From NCBI GenBank assembly GCA_028386065.3, contig JAKUCV010000190.1:132798-196797 (forward strand): a stretch of DNA of 64,000 nucleotides. Direction: 5' to 3'. The notes below the pieces were generated by a model, which was given only the letters and a program-made list of their open reading frames with translations, did no database searches and had not been told where the DNA came from. The translations under genes and the position numbers were made by a program. The DNA comes from Turnera subulata (Eukaryota > Streptophyta > Magnoliopsida > Malpighiales > Passifloraceae). Each line of letters opens with the position of its first letter. The first letter of the stretch is position 1. Positions 1 to 10,716 of the stretch are shown here, piece after piece.

Positions 1-1636
1 AATTCTTCTCGGGTCCAACACTTTGTGGTCCTCATGGAATTCCTCCCCGGTCCAAATAATGCCTCAAATACAAACAATGCATATGAAGACATCATTCCAA
101 TAAAGATGGAAATCGTTAGTTTCTCAATCATTCAATTAAATAGATAGTACTTAGGATAATATATTAAATAATTAAAATTTCAATTATATGAACATAATTA
201 AATACATAATTTGAACGTAATAAATATTCTAGCTAAGTCATTTTTGACCACACGGGCCAACATATGCTGGGCCATCAAAATTTTCTAGGCCTTAGACGCA
301 TCCTGGGTTGTCCTCAGCTCCTCACCCTTTTTTTAAAAAAAAAAGATTTGGGCCCGTCCAACATCGCAGCCCGTTGATTGCTTGAGTCCACCATCAATTT
401 GTTTCCTTTTCGGTTTATTCTTCACGCGCGTCTCCTCCTGGAAGACTTCACATTAACGCGCCCATTCTTTGAGTTCACGGTGAAAGTTGGAGCTCCCACA
501 CCATCACCTTAGCAGATCTCCCTTCCGGCTGTGGTGCGTTGTTCAACTCCGGCGTACCTCCCATGGCGGGACTTCACTCGGGCAGGGAGTGAACAACGGC
601 GACAGTTCCTTTGGTGTCTCCTCCTCCTAGCTAGGGCTGTGACGGCGGCTGGGGGGTGCTTCCAGCACGAACAGAGGTGGTTGGGCTCTTTTCGTCCATG
701 TCCTCGTGTGCCAAAGGTTTGTCATCTCACCTTCCACCGACGGCAAGACAACGGACTCGTGATTCGGCAGCTTCCTTTGCTCGTGGCTGCGCCTTGCTCC
801 CGTGGAGGCGTCCGTTGGGTTTTGCTTGGATCCGGCCTTGACGAAGGCAGCAGGAATCGATCTAGGTCGTGGCACGTTCGGCGCCCTCCTTCCTTCACGC
901 GTGTCGGTCATTATCTAGCATCAGAGCGGGCCGGATCTGCTCCAAGACTGCTCCCGGCAACAATTTTTTTCCGGCTCTCCGGCGAAGCATAGGGTGAAGA
1001 TGCATCTTTGGGCGTTGCTGGGTCGCTCCTCCCATCCCTACAGCGGCTGTTGCTCCTTTTCCTCCGGCCGTTTGCAGGCGTCGATGAGGTGGGTCCTATC
1101 AGGTATGCTCGCTGTTCGCCGTTTCCCGATAGCTTGTTCTCCATTGGATCGATCCGCTCATCCGACGCGTGTGAGCTCACTGTAAGAATTGTTTCCTGTC
1201 TCGTTGTATATCTTTGCTTGTTGGATCCGCTCTGCCTGTGCAGACCTAATCAGATCTGCACCTGTCCTTTGTTCCGACAGTTGTGATGTTTGGCTGGATG
1301 ATCTAGCTCTTCTCCACCATGGCTTATTGGTTTGCCTTTAATTTTTGTTTTTGCGCTGCTTCTGTTTCACGATCTGCACACATTCAGGAGTTAAAATACC
1401 ATTAGTTGGATGGTTAAATAAATTATCCATAAACAAACATGTTTGTTATTTATAAAATATGCTGGATCTGTCGGATCTCCTAGATGTGTTGATGCGTTGA
1501 TGTTGGTTTGCTGAATCTGTGCTATCCGAAGTCGTTGTTGTTGGTTAATCTCTGATGTTTGATTTTTTGATGGATTGAACGGTTGATGGTTTGATGGATT
1601 GTTTGGCTTTCAAATCGTTCCCGGCAACGGAACCAA
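1..1636. other. Unassigned region, no supported gene
   Basis: AT-rich flank (1-480), then a GC-richer stretch (about 480-1300) with an open frame of 153 codons at 531-992. I do not recognise its product, overlapping frames are equally open, and the composition resembles the GC-rich leader or promoter segments seen inside LTRs elsewhere in this window. From 1300 to 1615 it is T/G-rich, like a plant intron or UTR. I call no gene here. Confidence 0.4.
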
Positions 1637-1988
1637 TGATATGAAAATGAGGAATAGGAGGCCGAAACTGGGAGAGATTTTATTAATTGATTGAAAATGT
1701 TCCATACAACCGAATAAATCGGGAGAGAGCCAAGAGATCTGGTTCATGCCCTAATTTTGGACTTTTATATTACAGATATTAGTTATTGCCTATTGGACAA
1801 ATATGGGTGCGTTATCCTGCCAAGTGTCACGTTGTGAGTGGCAAAGGTTGGATTTCGGATGGATAAGGGTGGTGATGCTGGATCACGGGCTGAATTCCTT
1901 TGGGCCTCGGGTTCCTGGACTTATTAGAACTGGGCCTGTGCATTATCTTCATGGCAAAGGATTGAGCCCGTTGGGCTATATTATATCA
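1637..1988 (-). repeat. Isolated LTR-like segment with adjacent primer-binding-like site
   Basis: The segment starts TGATATGA and ends TATATCA, giving short inverted termini of the TG...CA type. On the minus strand its end is followed at once by a TTGGTTCCGTTGCCGGGAA-type sequence (about 1617-1636), which resembles the primer-binding sites of some plant LTR elements. If so, the internal region would lie to the left, but no gag or pol is visible there and no partner LTR is in the window. The element could be a solo or truncated LTR, or a TRIM-like fragment. Confidence 0.35.
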
Positions 1989-2690
1989 ATACATCATAAG
2001 AATTGTCACTATAAGGTTTTATTATCTCGCAATTGCAGTATGAACCCTCATTATGCTATAATAGCTGAGACGACTCAATTACTCTCTCATATAGAGCTAT
2101 CAATACCGATACATTATTTTCACGCTTGACATTATGGTTTGTGAATTTATTTGTCGTGGCTTTGCTAAACATACTAGGTGATGCACATCTGCATGACTTT
2201 TATCGTTAGTACTACTAAATTTATTATTGTTAACGATGCCTTGATATAATGCTTTGGTACCCTATGCGTTGAGAAAACGCAAATTCATTATGGCATCCAG
2301 CGAAACACAGTAACCATACTTTATGATGTTCACTATAATATGCTTAATTACATCATGATTTTTCACTATAATGTGTTCAGCCACACCATGTTTACAGTCA
2401 TACCATGATTACTTGGTGCTATTTGATAAACATGTTACCCATAAATATTGCTTGATAAGCTAATATGATGCTGATTCGGCCATCGAAAAATATCCTGAGG
2501 GTTGTTTAAATGGTTCCTTACCATTTTCGTCATGCATACGACATAAAGTTTATATGAAAATCATGACAAATGATTATAATTATTGTCGTCATATCTCTTG
2601 ATTATTTTGCAAACATGCATAGTGCACAGAGAGGTTACTCGATAACTCTTCTATATAATACTTCTGATGATGTTTCTGACAAAATATTTG
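1989..2690. other. AT-rich stretch without recognisable gene
   Basis: Low-complexity AT-rich DNA with several similar phrases about atgatgttcactataat. I see no coding potential, RNA gene or clear element boundary. Confidence 0.4.
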
Positions 2691-4356
2691 TGATACCTTA
2701 TATAAGTTACTAGGTTCAAGGACTAATCTTTGCAAGGGCTTCTGGAGGAGGAGCCAAAGAAGTCAGAATGAATTCGCACTTTTTGGAGTCCCTCATTGAA
2801 AGGAAGCTGGTACCTTGAGGTACACCTCGGGTGGAACCTGTGAAGGGACTTTGAAGTAGTACTTAGAGCAATCGCACACAATGTGGAAGCTCGACCAAGT
2901 CCCACCAGTAGGATCCCGAAGTTAAGGATGCTCTCACCCTTGACTTGAAGCAGGAAGCTGAAGAGCTTCCTGAAGAAATTTCAGACCATGCAACTGAACA
3001 CAAATGAGAAGAATTCAAATTCCATCAGAGGATGTTACTCACACTCGGACCACGCTATAGTTTCAAGCTACCTGAGAAGCGCTATTTTGTATGGCGGGGC
3101 ACCCAACTTCTATGACGATATGAAAAGCTGATAGGACAGGCTCCCACCAAGATCCATACCTTCCATCCTAAAGATGGGAGGGATGCACCCCGGGAGGTTC
3201 CAGATTCAGAGCTTCCCTAAAAAGGACGTTAGTACCTCTTCGATGTCCAACATGGCGAGGAGGATTGTCCCGGGACTATGTCTCCCGACTCAATGAGGAA
3301 TGTTGCAAATAAAAGATACAAAATGCCAAGATAGCTAAGGCACAACAGGGACATGGAGAAAAACTTCCCTAACTCTTTTTTCTGGCTCCCTAGACCAGCA
3401 ACGCCTGACTCGCGAAGAGGGTAGTCGAGTACCTTTGCCAGGATAGAACCTGCCTACAAAGATACAACAAACTGGAGTGCCGGTGGAACCGAACACAATG
3501 ACGTGCGGGATCCAAATCCAAAGACCTCCAAAAAGGGCTAGCAAACACAACGAATATGATGTCAGGACAATCCGATATACTCTCTTGAGTTTTGCTGAGA
3601 TTTGCATATTGACACATGATGAGCCTTAAAGGCTGTCATCGGGACGATTCCAGAACGTAGGAATGGAAACAGAAGGGCTGCCCTTAATGGGCTTTACCAG
3701 ATTCAGACCCTTCAAAAATCTATGTGAGCAAAAGGGGAGGGCCCTTCCAAATCCTCTTGAAGTCCTAACCAACTTTCTTGTGAATTGAGTCCTATATGAA
3801 TTCGAACGCGCCTACAAATTGAGGAAACCATATTTGTTATGGCTTTATGGTTCACCCTTCTAGCCATCAATAATTCATTGGAAGCACCCAAAGTGGATCC
3901 AAAACTGGATTTTGGGGATGCCAAGTGGAGAAAATACCAAAAACAGATGCCCATCATGCAAAGGACCCTCGTATGAGGGGAGGACGATCAAGCACGTCCA
4001 AAAGAAGCAGCCAACGGTCCCTCAAGGATAGGGGGCTCATAATCGTCAACAAGGGAAGCTCACAAATGCATACCCTTAAAGTCTATCCCCAAAATGGCAA
4101 ATCCTAAGGGCAGGGTACCATTGACTTTGTCGACGTACGGACACAGAAAAGATCGCCTAGATTCATAACATCTCCATCTTGTATCCCCTTGCTTAAAAGA
4201 GAAAGATATGAGATCGGTTACTAATGCCCATACCTTAACGAGCTACTATCATAGAGGAAGTCCCTCTCTTAACAGGGCACCTCACATACAAAAGGATGCC
4301 CACCTCTTAGCTAGGCTCCTTACAAAAAGAAACTCATCCCTTAATGGGACTTCTTA

Positions 4357-4830
4357 CACAAGGGTCGCTCAACGTCTCACGTGGCACCCAACAGGGAAGC
4401 TGTCTTCAGAGGCACTCCCACACATATACAAGGGTCGCTCAACATCTCACATGGCACCCAACATGGAAGCTGTCTTCAGAGGTGCTCCCACACATTTACA
4501 AGGGTCGCTCAACGTCTCACGTGGCACCCGACATGGATGTTGTCTTTGGAGGCGCTCCTACACATACACAAGGGTCGCTCAACGTCTAACGTGGCACCCA
4601 ACTGGGATGTTGTCTTCCATAGGTGCTCCCAAACACAAGGGTCGCTCAACGTCTCACGTGGCACCCGACAGAGATGCTGTCTTCGGAGGCGCTCCCACAT
4701 ATACACAAGGGTCGCTCAACGTCTAACGTGGCACCCAACAGGGATGCTGTTTTCCATAGGCGCTCCCAAACACTAGGGCCGCTTAACGTCCAACGTGGCA
4801 CCCAATAGGGATGCTGTCCTCCACGGAAAT
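4357..4830 (+). repeat. Minisatellite, about seven 65-72 bp units with ACGTGGC core
   Basis: About seven direct units each begin with acaagggtcgctcaacgtc and continue through a tcacgtggcaccc-like segment to a gcgctccc-like end. Unit starts lie near 4357, 4427, 4499, 4568, 4637, 4707 and 4773. Several long open frames cross the array only because the repeat lacks stops in several phases. Most units contain ACGTGGC, the core of plant G-box/ABRE elements. Confidence 0.85.
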
Positions 4831-5839
4831 CCCACACATGCAAAAATCAATCCACTACTTTTTATATATAGTATCGCTAATAAAGTTTTTGACATGATGT
4901 TTGGTGATGCATGCTTATATAATTTTATCATTAATATATGAGTACTACTTGACCTACCATTATCATTGCTAATGATTCCTCACATGATATTTGTGGTACC
5001 TCTTACAAGTTATCAGGTTTCTAGAGGCTTCTGTGGTGGCCATATACGCCCCGTGAGGCTCCAACATAAAGGAGGCAACTGATCTCCGACAAAATCTATG
5101 CAGCAATAGAGGATCATTCAAAGAATTCAAAGCTAGGGATGCATTCACCATCAGCGCCGGGGGCTAGAAGCAGGAGAGCTTCCCGACAAAATCAAAGGCC
5201 AAGCCATCAAACGCTTGGGAGGGAAGATCAAATCCCATCAAGCATGTCGCTCGTGGATGCTGGAGTTAATATGACGGCTGCCCAATATGTGTGCACATCA
5301 AAAGCTACCTAATGATAACCTGGAAGATCTAAAAGCAAGTAATGGCGAGCTACCATCAAGGGGAAGCCCAAGGATGAAGCCTGAGAACAAATACCATAAG
5401 CTGCAAACAGCCCCATCGGAGCCACACAACGCAAAGGCCCATAGTCGTGCCACAAAATGCGAAAGGCCCTAGGAATGCTAACACACGAATTGGTGATTTT
5501 TAACTCATGTTATTCTCTGAGCTTCCCTGAGAGAAGGAAGCCTCCGTAAGCTTGCTTAAAGATGAAAACCAGGATGACGTCCCAAGATGGTTCCCAAAGG
5601 TTTCAAACGCCCCAACGGATGCAAGACAAATTAAACCTACCAGGTCCAGTGTGTGCCGCTACAAGGTTACCTATACTGCATCCAGGGTTGTCCTTCGTTG
5701 AACGGGGTTCAGAAAGCCTAAGAGCCATTCAAGAGGATACCAAAGTAGCACTAAAGGCTGCCTTCTTCTTGATGAGGCACCTATTGCCAAAGCTTCACCT
5801 AAAAAATGGTGATATTGCAAAGCCACCGACGTGACCCGT

Positions 5840-6955
5840 GAGTGACCCAAAGCAAGAACCTATTGAGGTTCCAAAACAAAGGCCGGGAGGTGCCCAACAT
5901 AGAAGACCCGTGCAGGGGTTCCCAACGAAGATCCTATTGAGGTTCCCAAACAAAGGCCGGGAGGTGCCCAGCATAGAGAACCCGTTGAGGGGTTCCCATC
6001 GAAGATCCCATTAAGGTTACCAAACAAAGGCTAGGAGGTGCCGTAGATAAGCAGTGGGGTGGTTCCGAACAAAGACCTTATGAAGGTCCTAAGACGAAGG
6101 CCAGAAGGTGCCCAACGTAGAAAACCCATAGAGTGGTTCCCAGCAAAGATCCTATTAAGGATCCAAAACAGAAGCTGGGAGGTGCCCTACGTAAATAACC
6201 CATGGAGTGATTCCCAACAAAGATCCTATTGAGGGTTCAAAACAAAGGCCGAGAGGTAATGTAGAAAACCCATAAAGCGGTTCAAAACAAATATCCTGTT
6301 GAGGTTCCAAAATGAAGGCCAAGAGGTGCCCAGTGTAGATAACACATAGTGGTTCGAAACAGGAACCTACGGAGGTCCCAAAACAAAGGCTGGGAGGCGC
6401 CTAACGTAGATAATCCGTGGGGTGGTTCCAAACAAAGACCTTACGAAGGTCCCAAGACGAAGGCCAGGAGGTGCCCAACATAGATAACCAATAGAGTGGT
6501 TCCCAACAAAGATCCTATTAAGGATCCAAAATAGAAGCCAGGAGGTGCCCTACGTAAATAACCCGTGGAGTGGTTCCCAACAAAGATCCTATTGATTGTC
6601 CAAAACAAAGGCTGAGAGGTGCCCAATGTAGATAACCCGTGGAGTGGTTCCCAACAAAGATCCTATTGAGGGTCCAAAACAAAGGCCAAGAGATGCCCAA
6701 TGTAGATAACCCGTGGAGTGGTTCCCAACAAAGATTCTGTTGAGGTTTCAAAGTGAATACCAGAAGGTGCCCAATGAAGATAAACTATATAGTGGTGCTA
6801 TGGAAGAAACCTCACGGAGGTCCCAAAATGAAGGCTAAGAGGTGCCCAACAAATATCACCCATAGAGTGGTTCCGAACCAAGACTCTAAAGAGGCTCACA
6901 ATGAAAGCCGAAATGTGCCCACCGATGATAACAAATACAATAGTACCCTTTAATC
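5840..6955 (+). repeat. Minisatellite, about 15 diverged units of roughly 70-75 bp
   Basis: A degenerate direct repeat. Each unit reads approximately ggttcccaacaaagatccta, then a gaggt-ccaaaacaaaggc block, then gggaggtgcccaacgtaga and taacccgtggagtg. Units diverge by substitutions and small indels, so the array is older than the one at 4357. Minus-strand open frames in it are repeat artefacts. Confidence 0.85.
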
Positions 6956-7804
6956 GAAGAAGCTTATTCCAACTCAGAGTCAAAGCAGTAAAGGGGCGAA
7001 TTCCCCGAAACCACACACTCGACGTACAAACAAATGACTACCACTTGTGGGGAGCTTAGAGGCGAACAGCTACCCTCCGAGAAAATCCTCACTAAAACTC
7101 ATACAAGGTGTCTGGTTCCTTGAAGATCACAAAGAATAATTTATGTCATGTTTCCACTCAAAACCCATAGCCATGTCCAGTGTTAGGAAGGCTGGGAACT
7201 CCAAGCAATCACTCTAAATGACCAGGCTGGAAGAAGGAAAGCTACCCGAAGATTCCAAATGGTGCAAGAGAAGTTCGGATCCTATCAAAGATGATGAAGT
7301 GTCTTCACAAATATCCTTTCAAATGAACCAATGTCCTTATGGATGCCCATGTAACGCCCCGAATTTTTGGTATTTAATTTCTATGAAGTTTTTGGGATTT
7401 TTGAAATTTTATTTCCAATTTTACCCTCGAGATTTTTCTTTTTCCGGGTTTTTGGTCAAGGAAATTAAATTATTTTCCTTGGAAAATATTCATTTCATTT
7501 TTGTTAGGACTAATGCTTCCATGTTTCATTTCAGGGTTTTGATAATGACAAACTAACCAAAGCTCCATTCATGAATTCATCCCTTGAGGAAAAGCAAAAA
7601 GACATCAATCAATGAAGCACAAGTCTAAGACAAAGGAGTACAAGATTTGAAGCAACAAGGATGAAGATATATATAGAGAGTTCATCTATAGGAAATCCTT
7701 GTAAATGGTAACTCAAGTACTCCAAGTTAATGCTCAAACCAAAAATCATTTTCCTCATGCATTTCATAAATCATGTAAGTCATTAAACTGGTTTTTAAGT
7801 TCTA

Positions 7805-8264
7805 AACATCGATGTTTTTAGAACAACATCGATGTTGCATCAAGTCGATTTCAAAATCTTTTTGGCAGTAGCAAGAAAACATCGATGTTGGATTATAAAA
7901 CATCGATGTTCTTGTGACCGTTGGTCAAAACATCGATGTTTACAATCCAACATCGATGTTCATGAGAACCTGTCTTTGAAACATAATTTTGCCGAAGCCA
8001 AAAAACATCGATGTTGGCCAGTTAAACATCGATGTTGCGCAAAACATCGATGTTTCATTTTCCAACATCGATGTTCTGGCATAGACCCTTTTTCATCATA
8101 TGTTTGCGAAGCCAAAAAACATCGATGTTGCGATGAAGAACATCGATGTTGTGTATGAAAACATCGATGTTCTAAAATGCAACATCGATGTTTTACTAGC
8201 CGTTAGCTCAATTATTTAAATGCAACGGCTAAACATCGATGTTCTTGATGAAAACATCGATGTT
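7805..8264. repeat. Array of eight paired 12-bp palindromes in the 5' LTR
   Basis: Sixteen perfect copies of AACATCGATGTT are arranged as eight pairs. The gap inside each pair is 8 or 9 bp (8,9,8,9,9,9,9,9), so centres lie 20-21 bp apart. Gap sequences all differ. In single-stranded RNA each pair could fold as a 12-bp stem with an 8-9-nt loop; in DNA the two sites would lie on one face of the helix. The array ends about 100 bp upstream of the TATA box. Confidence 0.95.
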
Positions 8265-8360
8265 GTGCCGTTATGGGCAGAAACCTTTTTCAGACAAACA
8301 TGCTAAACTTTCATAAAGGTTTCAGAAATTGTTCCCAATGATCATATGCATCTTTTAGAC

Positions 8361-8368
8361 TATAAATA
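8361..8368 (+). promoter_or_regulatory. TATA box of the 5' LTR promoter
   Basis: TATAAATA within gactataaatagaggcc, about 100 bp downstream of the palindrome array. The same box is present in the 3' LTR at 15004-15011. Between array and TATA lie AACGGCTA and its inverse TAGCCGTT (about 8200-8232), similar to the mitosis-specific activator (MSA) core bound by plant MYB3R factors. That link is inference. Confidence 0.75.
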
Positions 8369-8931
8369 GAGGCCTTAAACCTCATTTTCAGATTGATCAA
8401 CTCACATCTACATTCAAGCATTCTTTGAAAATCATTCAACAAATTTTTGAGCTATAACTTGTGAGAATTCTGAGTTGTTCAATAGAGCTTTCCTTTGTAC
8501 TCATATCCACTCTATTAGAGAGTTTTGCTTGAGAGATTGTAAGTGTTATTCATACACCACAAGGGAGGATTGTTCCCTTGAGAGAAGCCTTAAGGTGTGG
8601 TATCCTTAAGCAAGAGAGTAGGATTCTTGTGATTAGAAATCCTAGAAAGTCTTGAAGTGAGGTATCTTCAAGCAAGTATATTGAGGTTCATGTGACTTGA
8701 ACTCTCAGGTTGTAACGGTTTGTTAAGCACCCGTAAGCTTAACATAGATAGTGAAATCTTCAAGTGAGACTTGAAGGGCTGGATTAGCCACACTAGTAGA
8801 GTGTGTGTGAACCAGGATAAATCTCTTGTGTCCTTCATTCTTTTAATTCCGCATTCAATTCCTGCTTATTTCGTTTTTATTCGATTATCGCTATTCACCC
8901 CCCCTCTAGCGAAGGGATATTGTTCTAACAA

Positions 8932-8945
8932 TTGGTAGCGGAGCC
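8932..8945 (+). promoter_or_regulatory. Primer-binding-like site
   Basis: TTGGTAGCGGAGCC starts two bases after the 5' LTR. It resembles the initiator-Met tRNA complement used by many plant Copia elements (TGGTATCAGAGC), with changes in the middle. The Gypsy element at 47370-54273 has a similar TGGTAGCGGGGC site. Confidence 0.65.
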
Positions 8946-8985
8946 TAACTCTCTGAAAAACTTAACCGTTTGAGAGGTATTATCC

Positions 8986-10203
8986 ATGGCTTTTTCAAGT
9001 AATGTGTTTGCAGGAAACAATGAAGGACAGTCCGTCACCCGTCCACCATTGCTCAATGGCGCCAACTATACATATTGGAAGGAGAGGATGAGAGTCTTTA
9101 TTCAATCCAACAACTTCACTCTCTGGCGGACAATAAAGAACGGAGATCAAATTCCGACAAAGAGAGTTGGTGAAATTATGGTGACTAAGACGGAAGAGGA
9201 GTATGATGCCGAGGACGTCAAGAAAGTTCAAAATAACTTCATGGCAATCAACATACTCCATTGTGCACTTAATCAAGAAGATTACCAGATGATTTCACGA
9301 TGCACTACCGCCAAGGACATTTGGGATATGCTGGAAGTCACCTATGAGGTAACAGAAAGTGATGATGAAACGAACTTTCAATGCCTCATGGCAAAGGAAG
9401 AAGAAGTAGAAGAGGTAAGTGATTCTGAACCTTCTAACCATGATGAATTGCAAAACGCTTTTAATGAATTGTATGCTGAATATATTAAAATCTCTAAGAT
9501 TCATTTAAAGCAAAAGAAACATATTGCTTCATTAGAAAAGAATCTAGAAGAGCTTACCTGTGAAAATGATAAATTGAAGGAAGAAAATAGGACTCTAGGC
9601 ATGCCCAAAGAATGTGAATCATGTAAATCACTATATGAACAAGTCACAGAACTTGAAAGAAAAACTAAGGAGTGTTCCTCATGCAATTCTTTGAAAGAAC
9701 AAAATGAGAAGTTATTATGTGAAAATGAAAAGCTTAGAGAAGAAAACAAGTTTTATGGGAAGAAGAGTGCTAACAAACCGGATAACTTAGGATGCACGAC
9801 ATGTAAACCCTTAAAGAAGCAAGTTGAAAATCTTGAGGCAACATTAAAGAAATTTAGCACCCCTCAGAAAAATTTAAATTCTATGCTAAACAATTTGCAA
9901 TCAACTAAACATGGAATAGGTTTTAGAAACGAACCTAAAAGAACTAAAATCGAGCCTAGGAAGCATAAGGTTCAACCCAAGGGTCACCATGTTAGTAAAG
10001 TGCACAAATATGGACAGCATAATTATTATCAACCTAGATGGATGCACAATCCAAATGTTATTTGCCATTACTGTAATAGAGTAGGACATATTGCTCCTGC
10101 TTGTTTTACTAGGCATAGACATTGGACTCGAAGTGAAGCCTATCGTCATCATGTCCCTAACACTCAAGGACCCAAAGAAATTTGGGTACCAAAAACCCAT
10201 TGA
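8986..10203 (+). CDS. Shortened SIRE-type Gag with coiled coil and zinc knuckle
   Basis: 405 codons. Residues 20-125 match the N-terminal part of the plant Copia Gag (DUF4219/UBN2 type: LLNGANYTYWKERM..., then KKVQNN...WDMLEV). The usual remainder of UBN2 and the first zinc knuckle are missing: residue 120 runs straight into an acidic segment (EEEVEEVSDSE). Residues 150-310 form a heptad-rich coiled coil with repeated CxxC pairs (CESCKS, CSSCNS, CTTCKP). Residues 362-375 form a CCHC knuckle CHYCNRVGHIAPAC. The C-terminus ends IWVPKTH, as in SIRE Gag just before protease, but here pol is absent. It probably coats element RNA and assembles particles, perhaps needing an intact partner Gag. The start is the only ATG in context, close to the primer site. 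Confidence 0.85.
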   Translation: MAFSSNVFAGNNEGQSVTRPPLLNGANYTYWKERMRVFIQSNNFTLWRTIKNGDQIPTKRVGEIMVTKTEEEYDAEDVKKVQNNFMAINILHCALNQEDYQMISRCTTAKDIWDMLEVTYEVTESDDETNFQCLMAKEEEVEEVSDSEPSNHDELQNAFNELYAEYIKISKIHLKQKKHIASLEKNLEELTCENDKLKEENRTLGMPKECESCKSLYEQVTELERKTKECSSCNSLKEQNEKLLCENEKLREENKFYGKKSANKPDNLGCTTCKPLKKQVENLEATLKKFSTPQKNLNSMLNNLQSTKHGIGFRNEPKRTKIEPRKHKVQPKGHHVSKVHKYGQHNYYQPRWMHNPNVICHYCNRVGHIAPACFTRHRHWTRSEAYRHHVPNTQGPKEIWVPKTH

Positions 10204-10335
10204 TTTGTTTTGCAGGTGTGCTTGAAGGCATCAAGTGTACTTTAGTACCTTGATTGCGGATGCTCCAAGCACATAATCAAGGAAGCATCCAAATTCCTAA
10301 TTGATTCTTGGGAAGTAAGCAAGCCGAGACATAAA

Positions 10336-10442
10336 AACATCGATGTTTAGGAGCCAAACATCGATGTTGAGTGGACTTCAACTAGTATCATTCCCAACCG
10401 GCAGCATGAAACATCGATGTTTAGTATCAAAACATCGATGTG
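10336..10442. repeat. Two more palindrome pairs downstream of gag
   Basis: Two pairs of AACATCGATGTT, each with a 9-bp gap. The last half of the second pair is altered at its final bases (AACATCGATGTG). They lie just after the gag stop. Confidence 0.9.
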
Positions 10443-10716
10443 CAGGTAAGTACTCTAAACTTACTAAATTATTAACTTTGATAATTTGCGGTTCATGACA
10501 ATCTCATCATACAAACAAACTAGAGTTTATTGATGTTCATATCTTACAATTTTACGATACAATGACTCTTACGCACACTTTATATTACAATCATACTTAA
10601 TAGCATATATTACAAAGACACATCTGAACATAAAGCATATTACACGTTCACACTTACATATTTGGAAAGACACATACACACAAGATATATATTACAAGCT
10701 CATATTTCTCACATGT
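10443..10716. other. AT-rich spacer, 3' flank of the antisense ORF
   Basis: No coding signal. On the minus strand this is the 3' flank of the 227-codon ORF and contains AT-rich far-upstream/near-upstream-like polyadenylation sequence (for example tgtaatat). Confidence 0.4.

Larger units (their letters stand above)
2691..7349 (+). mobile_element. Old LTR-retrotransposon internal region, left part
   Basis: This stretch continues, after an intervening solo LTR, into 18637-18968, which ends in a polypurine tract directly before an LTR. I infer that 2691-7349 is the decayed, non-coding 3' internal part of that element. It holds two minisatellites (separate entries) and an older internal duplication: the phrase around 2690-2740 (gatacc...tataagttactaggtt) recurs in diverged form around 4990-5030. 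No gag or pol domain is legible. Minisatellites in the 3' internal region fit Tat/Ogre-type Gypsy elements, but assignment is tentative because no protein domain remains. Confidence 0.45.
7502..8930 (+). repeat. 5' LTR of the non-autonomous Copia-type element
   Basis: 1,429 bp, TG...CA termini. It contains eight palindrome pairs (7805-8264), a TATA box (8361-8368) and a probable transcribed region rich in direct phrases (8400-8900). It matches 14147-15573 almost base for base; the differences I see fall outside the palindromes. Confidence 0.93.

Noticed and set aside
531..992. 153-codon ORF
   Set aside because: No family resemblance, overlapping frames equally open, and GC-rich LTR-leader-like composition.
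4208..4776. Overlapping ORFs of 172 and 131 codons
   Set aside because: They exist only because the minisatellite unit lacks stops in several frames; the products are repeat translations.
7805..8264. Palindrome array as a CRISPR array
   Set aside because: Plant nuclear LTR; the repeat is a 12-bp palindrome with 8-9 bp gaps in pairs, no spacer-length regularity between pairs and no cas genes.
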